From Dipteris shenzhenensis (taxonomy: Eukaryota; Polypodiophyta; Polypodiopsida; Gleicheniales), in the NCBI GenBank assembly GCA_047967505.1, contig CM106541.1: a DNA stretch of 64,000 nucleotides; one strand, given 5' to 3'. The position numbers and the translations under genes are program-made. Under the pieces are notes generated by a model. The model saw only the letters and a program-made list of their open reading frames with translations, had not been told where the DNA came from and ran no database searches. Each line of letters begins with the position of its first letter. The stretch's first letter is position 1. Of this stretch, positions 30,138 through 40,639 are shown piece by piece.

Positions 30138-31240
30138 TGTTAGAAATAACCCAACAGAGGGTACGCACAGCGGAAGACTTATAGTAATGCCCAGGAGCTC
30201 ACACAGTGTGGTGTGGGGTGTAGAATCACAAACTTCTTTACTTAATGTGCATCACATAGATGTGCAGACTCATCAATAGACAATGAACCAGCCAGATATA
30301 TTTCTGTCCAAAACTATGGACAAAACTATGGACACAATACAAAAGATATAGATCCAGAGTCCCACCAATGGTGTGGTCCTCTGATCTTACCACAAGGTCC
30401 TTCTCCTATCAGCCCAGTTATCTCTAGACTCGAGCCCGCGTGCTCCACCTCGAGCTTATGTGGACTTTCCGTCCTTTGACCTCAGCTCCTTGCTGCCCTA
30501 GAAGACAGCCAAAGTCTCAGCCTCACACTTGAGCTAAGTCTGCAGCAACACTAGTACTCCTTCAGCTTCTGGATGTAGGCCCCAAGGGTGGTGCTCTGCT
30601 GCTCCTTTCTGCTCTGCTGAAAGCTGCACTGCTGAATGAATTATGCCCCTCCAAAGGGCTCTTTATATAGGCATCTAGGGCCCCTTTCAGTAGCCGACTG
30701 GCCTGCTCTAACATGGCCGACCAGTCTGCGATAAAACCGATGCCACAGGCCCCTATTTATTGGGCTGTGGGCACTTCTCTAGGGCTGTGTGCTCCCTGCC
30801 TTTAAGTGGGGGCCCAGCCCCCCTTGCTTTGTGTGCCAGCCCCCTCCCACTCCCCTCTATGCATGGGGCTGTGGGCTGGCCTATGTGGCCGATCAGTTTC
30901 CTGGCCCTATATAAGGGCAGGGTGCTGCCCACTGCAGCCCCTCCCTTCCCTGCAACACTTGTGCTGCTGCCAGGCCCTCTTGCAGGCCCTTTAACCTGCT
31001 CATAGCCTTTCTCATCCTAGGCGCTTCTGCTGCTCCAGATCTGCCCTCTTGCAGGCCTGCTCCATCACTTGGATGCCCCGCCATCTACACTGTAATTCGC
31101 GCCATCTGTTGCAGCCTTCTTCTCTTGTTGTGGCAGCCCCCTCTCTCTCTTTTTCTCTTGGGCACATCCTGCCCTAGGTCTCCCTCCCCCACGCTCTCCT
31201 CATATGGGGGCTTACAGATGGGGAGGTGACCTTTCCAACA
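30138..31240 (-). repeat. 3' LTR of the non-autonomous Copia element
   Basis: 1103 bp, very similar to the other LTR. Differences include an extra GCTTACAGATGG-like block near 31209-31220, present only here. Confidence 0.85.
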
Positions 31241-31606
31241 CCCCCTCTCACCGACACATCTCGGCCCAATGCCAACACGTCGATGACGATGCTCCAGTAA
31301 CTCCCTAGTCGTAGTAGTCCTCTGGAACTTTTTGATGTCGAAATCTTTTCCTGGCTTTTCATCCAGTGGCTCCTTCTCCACCAGGTCTGGTTCCGCTTCC
31401 ACACACCATCCTGGTACACAAGTCCATCTTTGGTAGCACCTTCTGGCACCACCTCCTTCAGTCACGTTCCCGCCTTCGAACTCGAGCAATCGAGCCGTCA
31501 CGATCTTCCAGTTGTCCCCCTCATAATGAGTGAACAACCTGGAGTCTTCCAGGCACCATGCTCTTAGGGTTGTTTCAACCCGTCCTTCCTTTGGCAAGGT
31601 CTGCAA
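31241..31606 (-). other. Unassigned open sequence before the 3' LTR
   Basis: The frame from 31606 (MQTLPKEGRVETTLRAWCLE, ending inside the LTR) has an acidic, Trp-containing composition (EGDNWKIVTARLLEFEGG). I recognise no family. In position it follows gag where protease and integrase would be in an autonomous Copia. Confidence 0.3.
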
Positions 31607-33133
31607 CCAATGAATATTTCCAGATAACCTGGACCATGAACTCTCGCTGAGTTCTCAAGCAGGTACTCTTCTGGCTTCAGTACTCTTTGTCCATCACCTT
31701 CTAGCAATCTGCGTCCGAGATTTGAAGAAGCACCAATACTTCCCCTTTTGCCTTCGAAGAAGGCCAATTCCTTCCAATCTCGTATCACCTGAGACAAATG
31801 AAGAACAGAGTCTCTCCACAGCATGCTATAAAGGCTTAAATGCAAAATATCAAGTACATACCAGACTGTTGTACTGCCTGTGTGTTTGCCCTGAAAGCAA
31901 ACCCTGTACTTCATTGAGGCACCCACCAAAAACCTGTGTAATCCTGTACTGTCCCCTTCTGAAATATAGCATCCATCTGACCATGAGAACCCAGGGCCCT
32001 CCATGGAATCCACCCTCGTGTCAGTGTCGACAACCACACATCTGGAAGGTACCAAGCGCTCCATGCTGTTCTTCACCTTCACAAAGGCATCTGACTCCTC
32101 ATCGACCCTCATCTCTATGTCAGACATCCTCACTGTGATTTCGGGATCAACATATCTGACCTCGGTAACACTCGGTGATGTCACCAGGAACAACTCTTTG
32201 ATTACCACATTTGCTTTGGCCTCTCCTTCTGAATCTGAGTCGGACTCCTTTTTGTTTTTCAGATCCGCCTTTTCCTTTCTACAGTCCTTTGCAAAATGTC
32301 TTGGCGTATCACAGTAGAAGCACTTCTTCTTATGCTTCCTCTTCGAAGTCTCCTCGTCGTTAGAGTTGTTTTTCTTGGACTTGCCACCGTTAGGCTTGTC
32401 CTTTCCTTTGCCAGCGTAATCCTTTGCTAGCATCGCCTTGTCGTCTTTGATCTCATTGTAGAGCTTCTCCCGAGCTTCCTCCTGTAGCAGTAATGGACCA
32501 AACTCCTCAAATGTCAGAGGTTTGGTCCTCTATCCTGCTGTCATAGTCGTAACAAAGCTCTTGAAACTCCGAGGTAGTCTCCTCAGTACCATCAAGGCCA
32601 AATGGCGTGAGTCTGTCTTGTAACCAACTGCTGCCAGCTGGATCCCTCACCACCTTGACCTTTGTCAAGTGGCTATGTACCGTAACTCCTTCTTCCATAT
32701 CAAGATTGTAGAGTTGATGCTGAAGAAGCAAAATTCGGGAGGTGTTGTCCGTCTCGTATAGATCCTTCAGAGTGGCCCATGCCTCTACTGACGTCTCGGC
32801 CAGCTGGATATGTGGAAGAACAGAGTCCGCCGTAGTTCCTATGATTAATGCCAAGGCATGGGCATCTCTATCTTCCCAAGCTTCAAGCTCCTCTCTGTCT
32901 ACTGCCATGAATATCTTCCCTTGCCTATCCACTATGTCCTCTGGCTTCGCCTCCACTCGCGTGGTCAGCTTCCACAACTTTTGAACCACTAAATGACTCC
33001 GGATCTTCACTTTCCAGATCGGGTAGTTGGTCCCGTGTTTCCCAGACTCTCCAAAGTTAGGGATAGTGAATGAGAGAAAACTGGGGGAGGAGGAAGGGAG
33101 AGCAAGGGCTGAAGAGGCTGTAGAGATTGACAT
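31564..33133 (-). pseudogene. Copia-type gag, one frameshift
   Basis: The N-terminal frame (33133-32507) reads FGESGKHGTNYPIWKVKIRS and has the LWKL motif, EELEAWEDRDAHALALI, SVEAWATLKDLYETDN and LLLQHQLYNLDMEEG, the UBN2-type gag pattern of plant Copia elements. After a frameshift near 32500, KPLTFEEFGPLLLQEEAREK leads to a Lys-rich stretch and the knuckle CFYCDTPRHFAKDC (C-x2-C-x4-H-x4-C, intact). The tail continues open to 31564 for a further 190 codons without a recognisable protease motif; VVVDTDTRVDSMEG is the nearest to an active site and is not convincing. Gag would package the RNA. Only one lesion is visible in the gag portion. Confidence 0.75.
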
Positions 33134-33344
33134 CTCTGCTGTTTATACCACACAGCAAAGTCAACCAAACTCAATTTCAGTAGACCAGAACTCTGAACGC
33201 ACCTGACTGAGCCTGAGTCACCCTCCTTCTCGCAAGGGCACAATCCTCCAGTCGTGGAAGTCGATTCCCTAGAGCTTTTGAATCAGGGTCGTCCTTCAGC
33301 AAGATCCCTGCCTTCAGGCTCCCATACCTGTGAGCCTCCTACTT

Positions 33345-33358
33345 GGGCTCTGATATCA
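33345..33358 (-). other. Primer binding site, initiator-Met type
   Basis: TGATATCAGAGCCC immediately follows the 5' LTR end. It is one base off the usual TGGTATCAGAGC start. Confidence 0.8.
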
Positions 33359-34464
33359 TGTTAGAAATAACCCGACAGAGGGTACGCACAGCAGAAGACT
33401 TATAGTAATGCCTAGGAGGTCACACAGTGTGGTGTGGGGTGTGGAATCACAAACTTCTTCACTTAATGTGCATCACATAGATGTGCAGACTCATCAATGG
33501 ACAATGAACCAGCCAGATAGAGAAACCACCAAAATATATTTCCGTCCAAAACTATGGACACAATACAAAAGATATAGATCCAGAGTCCCACCAATGGTGT
33601 GGTCCTCTGATCTTACCACAAGGTCCTTCTCCTATCAGCCAGTTATCTCTAGACTCGAGCCCGTGTGCTCCACCTCGAGCTTATGTGGACTCTCCGTCCT
33701 TTGACCTCAGCTCCTTGCTGCCCTAGAAGACAGCCAAAGTCTCAGCCTCAACTTGAGCTAAGTCTGCAGCAACACTAGTACTCCTTTAGCTTCTGGATGT
33801 AGGCCCCAAGGGTGGTGCTCTGCTGCTCCTTTCTGCTCTGCTGGAAGCTGCACTGCTGAATGAATTATGCCCCTCCAAAGGGCTCTTTATATAGGCATCT
33901 AGGGCCCCTTTCAGTAGCCGACTGGCCTGCTCTAACATGGCCGACCAGTCTGCCATAGAACCGACCCCACAGGCCCCTATTTATTGGGCTGTGGGCATTT
34001 CTCTAGGGTTGTGTGCTCCCTGCCTTTAAGTGGGGGCCCAGCCCCCTTGTTTTGTGTGCCAGCCCCCTCCCACTCCCCTCTATGCATGGGGCTGTGGGCT
34101 GGCCTATGTGGATGATCAGTTTCCTGGCCCTATATAAGGGCAGGGTGCTGCCCACTGCAGCCCCTCCCCTCCCTGCAACACTTGTGCTGCTGCCAGGCCC
34201 TCTTGCAGGCCCTTTAACCTGCTCATAGCCTTTCTCATCCTAGGCACTTCTGCTGCTCCAGATTTGCCCTCTTGCAGGCCCGCTCCATCACTTGGATGCC
34301 CCGCCATCTTCACTGTAATTCGCGCCATCTGTTGCAGCCTTTTTCTCTTGTGAGGTGCTGCCCATGTGGCAGCCCCCCCTCTCTCTCTTTCTCTCTTGGG
34401 CACATCTTGCCCTAGGTCTCCCTCCCCCACGCTCTCCTCATATGGGGAGGTGACCTTTCCAACA
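33359..34464 (-). repeat. 5' LTR of the non-autonomous Copia element
   Basis: 1106 bp, with TG...CA ends in sense. It includes a TATA-like CTATATAAAG at 33885-33894. Confidence 0.85.
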
Positions 34465-34469
34465 GGGAG
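34465..34469. other. Target-site duplication GGGAG (right)
   Basis: Identical to 30133-30137. Sequence beyond it continues element Y's internal region to Y's 3' LTR at 34579. Confidence 0.8.
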
Positions 34470-34578
34470 TTGTTGTCTCCGAGGTGATTCGAGTATTCGT
34501 GGTGTTGGACGGTCCATGGTTGCATCTTCATCAGTGTTCTTCTTTAGACTGTTTGCACACTATGAGCTGTAGAGAGGG

Positions 34579-34813
34579 TGCTAGAATATATTGCATCTCA
34601 TGTGCAGTGAGTGAGGGCTTCTATGTGGGTGCGCCTGCCCAGAGAGAGGTACAGCTAAGTAGTTCTTTCTCAGTGAGATAGCAGGCCTGGTGGAGGCTAT
34701 CTAGGGCCTGCAGGCTATAGGCCATTGTATGGGCCAGAGATAAGGCCAGATAATGACTAGATGAAGGCCAACTCAGGACCCAGACTAAGGTCGGGTCAAC
34801 TGACATAACCAGA
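34579..34813 (+). repeat. 3' LTR of element Y, first part
   Basis: Begins TGCTAGAATATATTGC and is interrupted at ACCAGA|TG by element X. The last 122 bases (34692-34813) occur again at 41634-41748. Confidence 0.7.
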
Positions 34814-34923
34814 TGTAACATGCAACGGTAATCTAATCGTGTAATTCACGCAAGACCTTCTTTAAACCTTTAGCGAGGAATTAGCGTTGTTTACCATAGA
34901 GAGAGAAAGGAGATGAGGGTAGA

Positions 34924-35085
34924 CTCGCATAGTCACATGAAAACGCATTTCGTCATGTCGAAACAGGACGAAACGTTTCATGCCGAAACGTTTCGAAACA
35001 ATACGAAACGCTCCCAACGAAACGCGTGTTTCGCCCAAATCTCAAAATGGCGTTTTTGCCCGTTTTTTCGTTTCTGCCCTTCGTG
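34924..35085 (+). repeat. Left subterminal GAAACG repeats of hAT
   Basis: About ten GAAACG or CGTTTC-like hexamers lie within 120 bases in both orientations. The matching right-hand cluster is at 39285-39375. Confidence 0.7.
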
Positions 35086-35536
35086 AATCGATTGCGATCC
35101 TCCCACCTGATTTCGTTGCTAGTCCGCAGCCCGCTTCTGCTCCCTATGGTTCCTACGCTGAGCGCTCACGTGAGCTTGTGGCTCGTGACGCTGCTCCGTT
35201 GACCTGCAGCCTAGCACTGCCGCTTCTCCTTTGACCTGCAGGCTGCTTGCAAGGCTCAAGCTAGCTGCTGCTAGCTACCACTAACACAAGGCTTGCAATC
35301 GACTCCCACGCTCTGACGCCATCAACAACCTGCAGGCTGCAATCGAGATTCGAATCCCACCGGTGACCGTCCACGCCTAGGGCCTGCAGCCTGCTGCCAT
35401 CGACAGTCCTGCCGACCATCCCCTTTGTTGCTGCTGTTTTTTGGTTCTGCTCAAGGAGCAGCACCTGGATCAAGGAGCAACAGCCCAATTTGCCCCAATT
35501 CTCTGTTTTTTCCCAAATTTCAAGGCCTTCTCCATC

Positions 35537-38500
35537 ATGCCTCCTCGCAAGTCTCCCACTCAGCGTGATGTTTGGCAAGATTCAGTTCTCATTAGCAAAT
35601 ATGGTACTTCTGGCACAAAATGTGTGGTTTGCAAGTATTGTGGGGAAACAATTCGAGGAGCATCAAACCGGGTGAAGGCACATTACATTTGGGAGAGAGC
35701 ACAAGGAACACATGGCTGCACTCATGTTCCAGAAGGTATTTTTTTGGCCCATGGTGGATTGCCATCAAAGTTTGAAGAGGTCCGGTCATTGCTCCTTCTA
35801 CCTTTGCCTTCGGAGATAATCGATGGGAAGGTGCAAGAAGCCAAGGAAAGTGAAGCGCTGAAAAGAGGGGCCTCTACTTCAACAAGAACCTCAGTTCAAG
35901 TGTCTTCTCAAAGTAATACTGGGGCTTCTTCCCAAGTTCATATCACCCCGGAGTCTTCTAACATTGGTGAGTCTTTACCCAATGTCAATGCAGATGAAGC
36001 TCCCTCGCATGTTGTGGCTTCTCCACATTCATCAAGCTTTGTTAGTGTTGCTGTGGGTCATGAGAGGATCCCAACATCCTCCCATATTCATCTCAAGGCT
36101 GCAACAACAAGAAAGAGGGGAAGAGACCTGCCAAGGCGCCAAATCACCCTTGATGCTAGCTTTGCTCCAAAGTTGAAGCAAGAGGCTCAAATAGCTGAGC
36201 ATCGTTTCTTCTATCAATGCAACCTTGCTTTCAACATAGCTCGATGTCCAGCATACCAAAAGTTCCATCGTGCACTTGTGGCAGCAGCCGCAGCAGGAGC
36301 TACATGTCTACAACCAGCAAATTCTGAGTCCTTGAGAACTACCCACTTGACAAACCAAGTGAGGCAGATTCAAGAGGAGCTTGTGGGTTTGAGAGCTTGT
36401 TGGGAGCGATATGGCTGTAGCATCGTGTCAGATGGATGGAGTGACACTGTAAGTTATAAGTACAACCCTTCACTCTTGACTCTTGAGTCTTTGGTAAGAT
36501 TTGTGGTGGCTGATTTTAGTATTAACAACAAATGTATGATTTACTTATGGATCTTGATTCTTGTGACTTGCCATATGTGGCCAGCAGCGGCGCCACATGA
36601 TAAATATCTTGGTCTCATCTTGTGCTGGCACTACATTACTTCGTGTAGTTGATGCCTCCACCCCTGGCTTGAGTATCACTGGGGAATGGATTTATGGACA
36701 CATTAAAAATGCCATTGAGGAGGTTGGGCCACAAAATGTGGTCCAAATTATTACTGACAATGGCTCCAATTGTGCCAAGATGGGAGAATTGGTTGAGAGA
36801 GATTATAAAAGCATTGTTTGGACTCCATGTGCTTCTCACTCGATGGACTTGATGATGGAGGACATTGCCAAGTTGGATTGGGTGCAATCTACTCTCAATA
36901 AAGCAAGCCAAATCATCAAGTTCATAACAAGAAAGAGCATTGCAGTAGCTCTTTTCAGAGCAGTATGCAAGTATGATCTTGTGAAGCCATCCAAGACAAG
37001 ATTTGGCTATCTCTTTCTTGTTCTTCAAAGGTAAGTCAACATCCTTTTTTAGCTAGCCAATTGAGAGTTAATTTCAATTTTCAATTCTTAATACTTATGT
37101 ATTCAAATTTTGATTCTTAACTTGTCCTAAACTTGTAGGATGACACAAACCAAAGATGTGCTTAGGCGTCTTGTTTGTAGTGAAGAGTGGGAAGCTTGGA
37201 GAGGAAGCCGCAAAGCGGAGGCATGTACAATCACTTCATACATCTTGGACAGTATGTTTTGGGAAGAAGCTGCAGCCATAAAGGCTGCCATTGCACCTTT
37301 GTACTTCATTTTAAGATTATTTGACCATGAGGGAAGTACAATGAGTCATCTTTATCACTACATGCAAAAGCTTAAAGAGAGTATGCTCAATTGTAGATCT
37401 CTCTCAAGTCATAGGTATGCTGATGCAAACTCTTTAGTGATTCTATCATGACTCATGAGCTGCTAGCCTGCTACATAGAATTTAGAGAATGTTTATTTAT
37501 ACATAGTATTGAAATTTAATATATTGCAATTTACAGGGTGGATGATCTTCGTGCCATATGGACAAAAAGATGGAACTGGTTTCATAAACCAATCCATATT
37601 GTTTCCTACATGGTGCATCCATTGTACAAGCAGGAAAGTCATTGGTCCGATATTGTTCTTATGAATGGATGGACATCCTATGTGGATACAGTTATCCCCT
37701 TTGAAGAGCAAGGAATGTGAGTACTAACTTCTAAGTATCTTGATTCTTGATTCTAGACTCTAGTATATTGTACGATCAATTAGCTTTTACTTGCAACCTC
37801 TTTTGACTCTGGCATGCATGCCTTTAAAGTCTACTTCATGAATCATTATCCTAATTCCTATCTAACACTAAAGCAATGTCCATGACTCATCTTATAGGAT
37901 TGAAAGAGAGTCTGTCCTCTATGTTCATGACCGTAGCCAATTCAGGCGAGATGTGGCTATGAGTCTAGAGCAAAGGAAATTTGCTGTATCATGGTGGGAG
38001 ATAAATGGGTGACTTACTCCCACTTTGCAAAGATTAGCTCTTCGAGTTTTATCACAGGATTGTACTAGTGGATCAGCTGAGCGCATATGGAGCATATGTG
38101 CGGACATCCATACTAAGAAAAGAAATAGGTAATCTAACTTATAAGTTATGAATGGTTGGATGCATTTCTTGAGTCTTGAGTCTTCTCCAATTTTACGAAT
38201 CATGACTAATTAGAATCTAGATTCTAGATGCATTTTCAATCTTGTTTTAGTTCAAAATATTTACGTTTTATGTGATGTATCATGTTACAGATTGAGCACA
38301 TCACAGCTTGATAGGTTGGTCTATGTAAATGCCAACCTTCGTCTCTTGGAGCGGTTCAAAGACAAAGAAAGTACCAGTGGGGCTGAAGGGGCTGAAGTGT
38401 TACATTGGAAGGTGAAAGAGGTTGATCCTGAAGTTCTAAGAAAGCTTGAGCAAGGCTTGGCTCGAGGGGAGAATATTGATATATCATTCATCCAAAGGCG

Positions 38501-38825
38501 CAGCGATGAGGATATAGCATATGATTTCCTTCGAGAGGATGAGGCACGCTTTCGACGCGTCACACGTTCGCAATCAAGGGTTATTGCACAAGCATCTACT
38601 AGTGCACCACCCTTGATTGCAAGCATTGGCACTTCATCTTCACCACGCTGTTATAGACGCCGACGAGATCGTGGTCGTACCCTTGCTACTAGTGGTCATA
38701 GTAGTGATTCCTTTGAGGAGATGGTAGCGAGGGTAGAGGAGGAAGAGAGTTCCGATGGCACAGAATCCACAGATGAAGATGCAGATAGTGATAGTGAACT
38801 TGGTAGAGAGAGTAGTGAGCACTGA
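35537..38825 (+). pseudogene. hAT transposase, six exons, single in-frame stop
   Basis: Exons by GT-AG rule and coding match: 35537-36448, 36585-37030, 37139-37414, 37537-37716, 37898-38128, 38291-38825. They total 2580 bases, exactly 860 codons with stop, and all five junctions keep frame. Exon 1 has a BED finger (C32-x2-C35, H49, C61), a Ser/Thr-rich linker and CSIVSDGWSD. Exon 2 has RRHMINILVSS, VDAST, QIITDNGSN and WTPCASHSMDLMMEDI, the Asp-rich RNase H-like core. Exon 5 has SWWEING then TGA at 38010-38012, LTPTLQRLALRVLSQDC, SAERIWS and IHTKKRNR, the hAT dimerisation domain. Exon 6 is a charged tail with an acidic end. The TGA is the only lesion I see, and it falls before the dimerisation motif. 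I chose MPPRK at 35537 over the upstream Met because hAT BED proteins often start so. It would cut and paste the element. Confidence 0.8.
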
Positions 38826-39284
38826 GTGGTTTCAAAATATGATTTGTTATCACTCATGCTACTCATTTTTGGAACTTTGAAGTTTGAGCTTACAACTCGT
38901 CACTTTGGGAACTTATTATTTCATATGTCTATTTTGGGAACTTATATTTACTTGACATTTTGGAAAGTAATGACTCATATATCTAGATTCAAATTTCAAT
39001 GAATCAATGATGTTCATATCTCTAGAGTCTAGATGCTAGAATCCAATGTCCAATGTCAATATGCTTTTAAGTTTTGACTCCATAAATATTAATTGGTCTA
39101 AATTTGAAACTTGAGAAAGGAGACTTGAATTCTGAATGTGTTTGTGTTTTGGATTACCTAGAGGCTAGACACTGGGTGTCTTGACTAAGGACTTGTCACT
39201 TGACACTTGTATTTCTCTTTGTTCACTCTAAACTTGAATATAACATGTCTTATCTGCCCCTCTCCTTGTATTTATCAAGTATCA
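38826..39284 (+). other. 3' untranslated and AT-rich part of hAT
   Basis: Non-coding. Several near-copies of TCTAGATTC/ACTTGA-type words occur. I see no separate gene. Confidence 0.5.
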
Positions 39285-39387
39285 TTTCGAAACCTATCCG
39301 TTTCGTCCGAAGATTCGAAACGAAATGAAACAAAACCTGTCGAAACCTCGAAACAACGAAACGGACGAAACGTTTCTTGTGACTATG
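39285..39387 (+). repeat. Right subterminal repeats and terminus of hAT
   Basis: GAAACG/CGTTTC motifs recur here (for example CCGTTTCGTCCG and GGACGAAACGTTTC), ending CTTGTGACTATG at 39387. Confidence 0.7.
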
Positions 39388-39900
39388 GGGTAGATAGAGA
39401 GTAGAGTCGACAACCGATTGGGTCCCTGTACCCACTGAGGGCCCCCTCCCCCAATCAGGGGAGAATTTGCTTTATACTTGGAGAACTGAGAAATACAAAG
39501 AACACTCTTCGAGAGAGCACAGAACACGCTCTGAAGAGCTCACTGTGCACACGTAGAGCAGAACCAAAGACCTGAGGGGCAACGCCGACCAATACCGAGA
39601 CCTTGATGCTGTCCACACTGACGATGTAGGACACTTCTGCAAGGCAAGGAAGAGGCTTGTGCTGTCCACGGGAATGCAGGGTTACTGCATGAGTGAGAGA
39701 GTGAAAGCTAGGGGTGATAGATCCTATGAGAGCTGAGAGATGACTAAAATAAAGAGCTGAGAATGAGCTGTGTAAAACTGTAAGAGATAACTGAAAAAAG
39801 CTGCTGAAACAGACCCCAAACCTTATTCCGTTCGCTGTCCCAGCTCCCCGTCTGATGCGCTGCATGAACACCTTCCTAGAGGGCTAAAGTGATGCCAAAG

Positions 39901-40120
39901 GCTGAGGCTGGTCAGAGGGCCACTGGGGGTGAGTGTTAGGCTGTTCAGAGGGGGCTGAGGAGGAGCTGTAGGAGGCTGAAGTGCTGGGAGAACTGAATGA
40001 GGAAAGAGGGGCTGAGGCTGGTCAGAGGGCCACTGGGGGTGAGTGTCAGGCTGTTCAGAGGGGGCTGAGGAGGAGCTGTAGGAGGCTGAAGTGTTGGGAG
40101 AACTGAATGAGGAAAGAGGG
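39901..40120 (+). repeat. Two 110-bp tandem repeats in LTR of X
   Basis: Units 39901-40010 and 40011-40120 both start GCTGAGGCTGGTCAGAGGGC and differ at a couple of bases. They lie just downstream of the TATA box in LTR sense. Confidence 0.85.
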
Positions 40121-40133
40121 CCTAGAGTCCCCC

Positions 40134-40141
40134 TATTTATA
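40134..40141 (-). promoter_or_regulatory. TATA box in LTR of X
   Basis: CTATAAATAG on the minus strand, about 480 bases into the LTR, is well placed as its promoter. Confidence 0.6.
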
Positions 40142-40159
40142 GGGCTTTTGGGGCTGGTT

Positions 40160-40275
40160 GGCTGGCCCCATAAATGGCAGCCCTAGGCCCCATAAATGCC
40201 AGCCCTTAACCCCATAAATGCCAGCCCTAGGCCCCATAAAGGCAGCCCTAGGCCCCATAAATGGCAGCCTAGGGA
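40160..40275 (+). repeat. Short tandem repeats in U3 of X
   Basis: About five units of CCCATAAATGCCAGCCCTAG with variants (GGCAGCC, CTTAA) in tandem upstream of the TATA box in LTR sense. Confidence 0.75.
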
Positions 40276-40639
40276 GGGGTGCAGGGTAGCCTATAAAGGC
40301 AGCCCTTCCCCTGCCATTCTCTTCACTTGTTGCAGCCCTGAGGGGGCCCAGAAGGGCTCCTATCCTAGGCGGGACCTAAACCTATCCCTAAACCTAAGAC
40401 GGAAACACTACCCTATGGTTCTCGAGTGGGTACTAGTGAACAAGGACTGATCTTCTGACTTGACCTAAGGCTGAGAGACTGACTTACGTAGCTTGTGCCT
40501 GACTGTCCTTGCACAAGGGCTCTCGCAGCATACGACAAAAACTCCTATTAGGGAACTATCATACACTTGTCGATGTAGCCAGTGTGTCACTTTGCACCCA
40601 AGTGCAGGGGTGCATGTGACATTCCCTCCTTCTTAACTT

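Larger units (their letters stand above)
30138..34464 (-). mobile_element. Complete non-autonomous Copia-type element (gag only)
   Basis: Two LTRs (30138-31240 and 33359-34464) flank 2.1 kb of internal sequence. In minus-strand sense each LTR starts TGTTGGAAAGG and ends TTATTTCTAACA. The primer site TGATATCAGAGCCC abuts the 5' LTR, and a purine tract GAGAGGGGG abuts the 3' LTR. The element is flanked by a perfect 5-bp direct repeat GGGAG (30133-30137 and 34465-34469). The internal region encodes a Copia-type gag and further unassigned open sequence but no protease, integrase or RT motifs. It therefore fits the gag-carrying non-autonomous (TR-GAG-like) class and would need enzymes from a partner element. 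It sits inside the internal region of element Y. Confidence 0.85.
28340..34813 (+). mobile_element. LTR retrotransposon Y, plus strand, worn
   Basis: The LTR start TGTTAGAATATATTGCATCT at 28340 recurs as TGCTAGAATATATTGCATCT at 34579, and the two copies stay alignable for about 230 bases. A purine run (GTAGAGAGGG) lies immediately before the second copy, as a polypurine tract should. Internal sequence (about 28790-34578) holds a gag zinc knuckle near 29650 and is interrupted by a complete Copia element (30138-34464). The 3' LTR is itself interrupted at 34813 by element X and appears to resume near 41749. I cannot name the superfamily of Y from the little coding sequence left. Confidence 0.65.
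34924..39387 (+). mobile_element. hAT-superfamily DNA transposon, nearly intact
   Basis: About 4.46 kb. The inner parts of the ends are inverted (CATAGTCACATGAAAACG on the left; the right end is the reverse complement of CCATAGTCACAAGAAACG). It is flanked by a short direct repeat GGGTAGA (34917-34923 and 39388-39394), consistent with the 8-bp duplications hAT elements make. Both subterminal regions are dense in GAAACG / CGTTTC motifs, likely transposase binding sites. A six-exon transposase gene on the plus strand fills the interior. The empty site is visible in X's 5' LTR copy at 41600-41615 (GAGGGTAGAGAGAGAG). Confidence 0.85.
34814..40621 (-). repeat. 3' LTR of element X, interrupted by hAT
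   Basis: Parts 34814-34923 and about 39395-40621. The first 110 bases match 41492-41602 almost base for base. A TATA box CTATAAATAG lies at 40134-40141 on the minus strand, and U3 contains tandem repeats (39901-40120 and 40160-40275). Confidence 0.8.

Noticed and set aside
30760-31084. Leu/Pro-rich frames in the Copia LTRs, also at 34013-34228
   Set aside because: They lie inside the LTRs, occur in both copies, and have no coding pattern.
34924-39387. Helitron or Mutator assignment for the DNA transposon
   Set aside because: BED finger, SDGWSD, TDNGSN, HTKKRNR and a short target duplication are hAT features. No Rep/helicase or MULE motifs are present.
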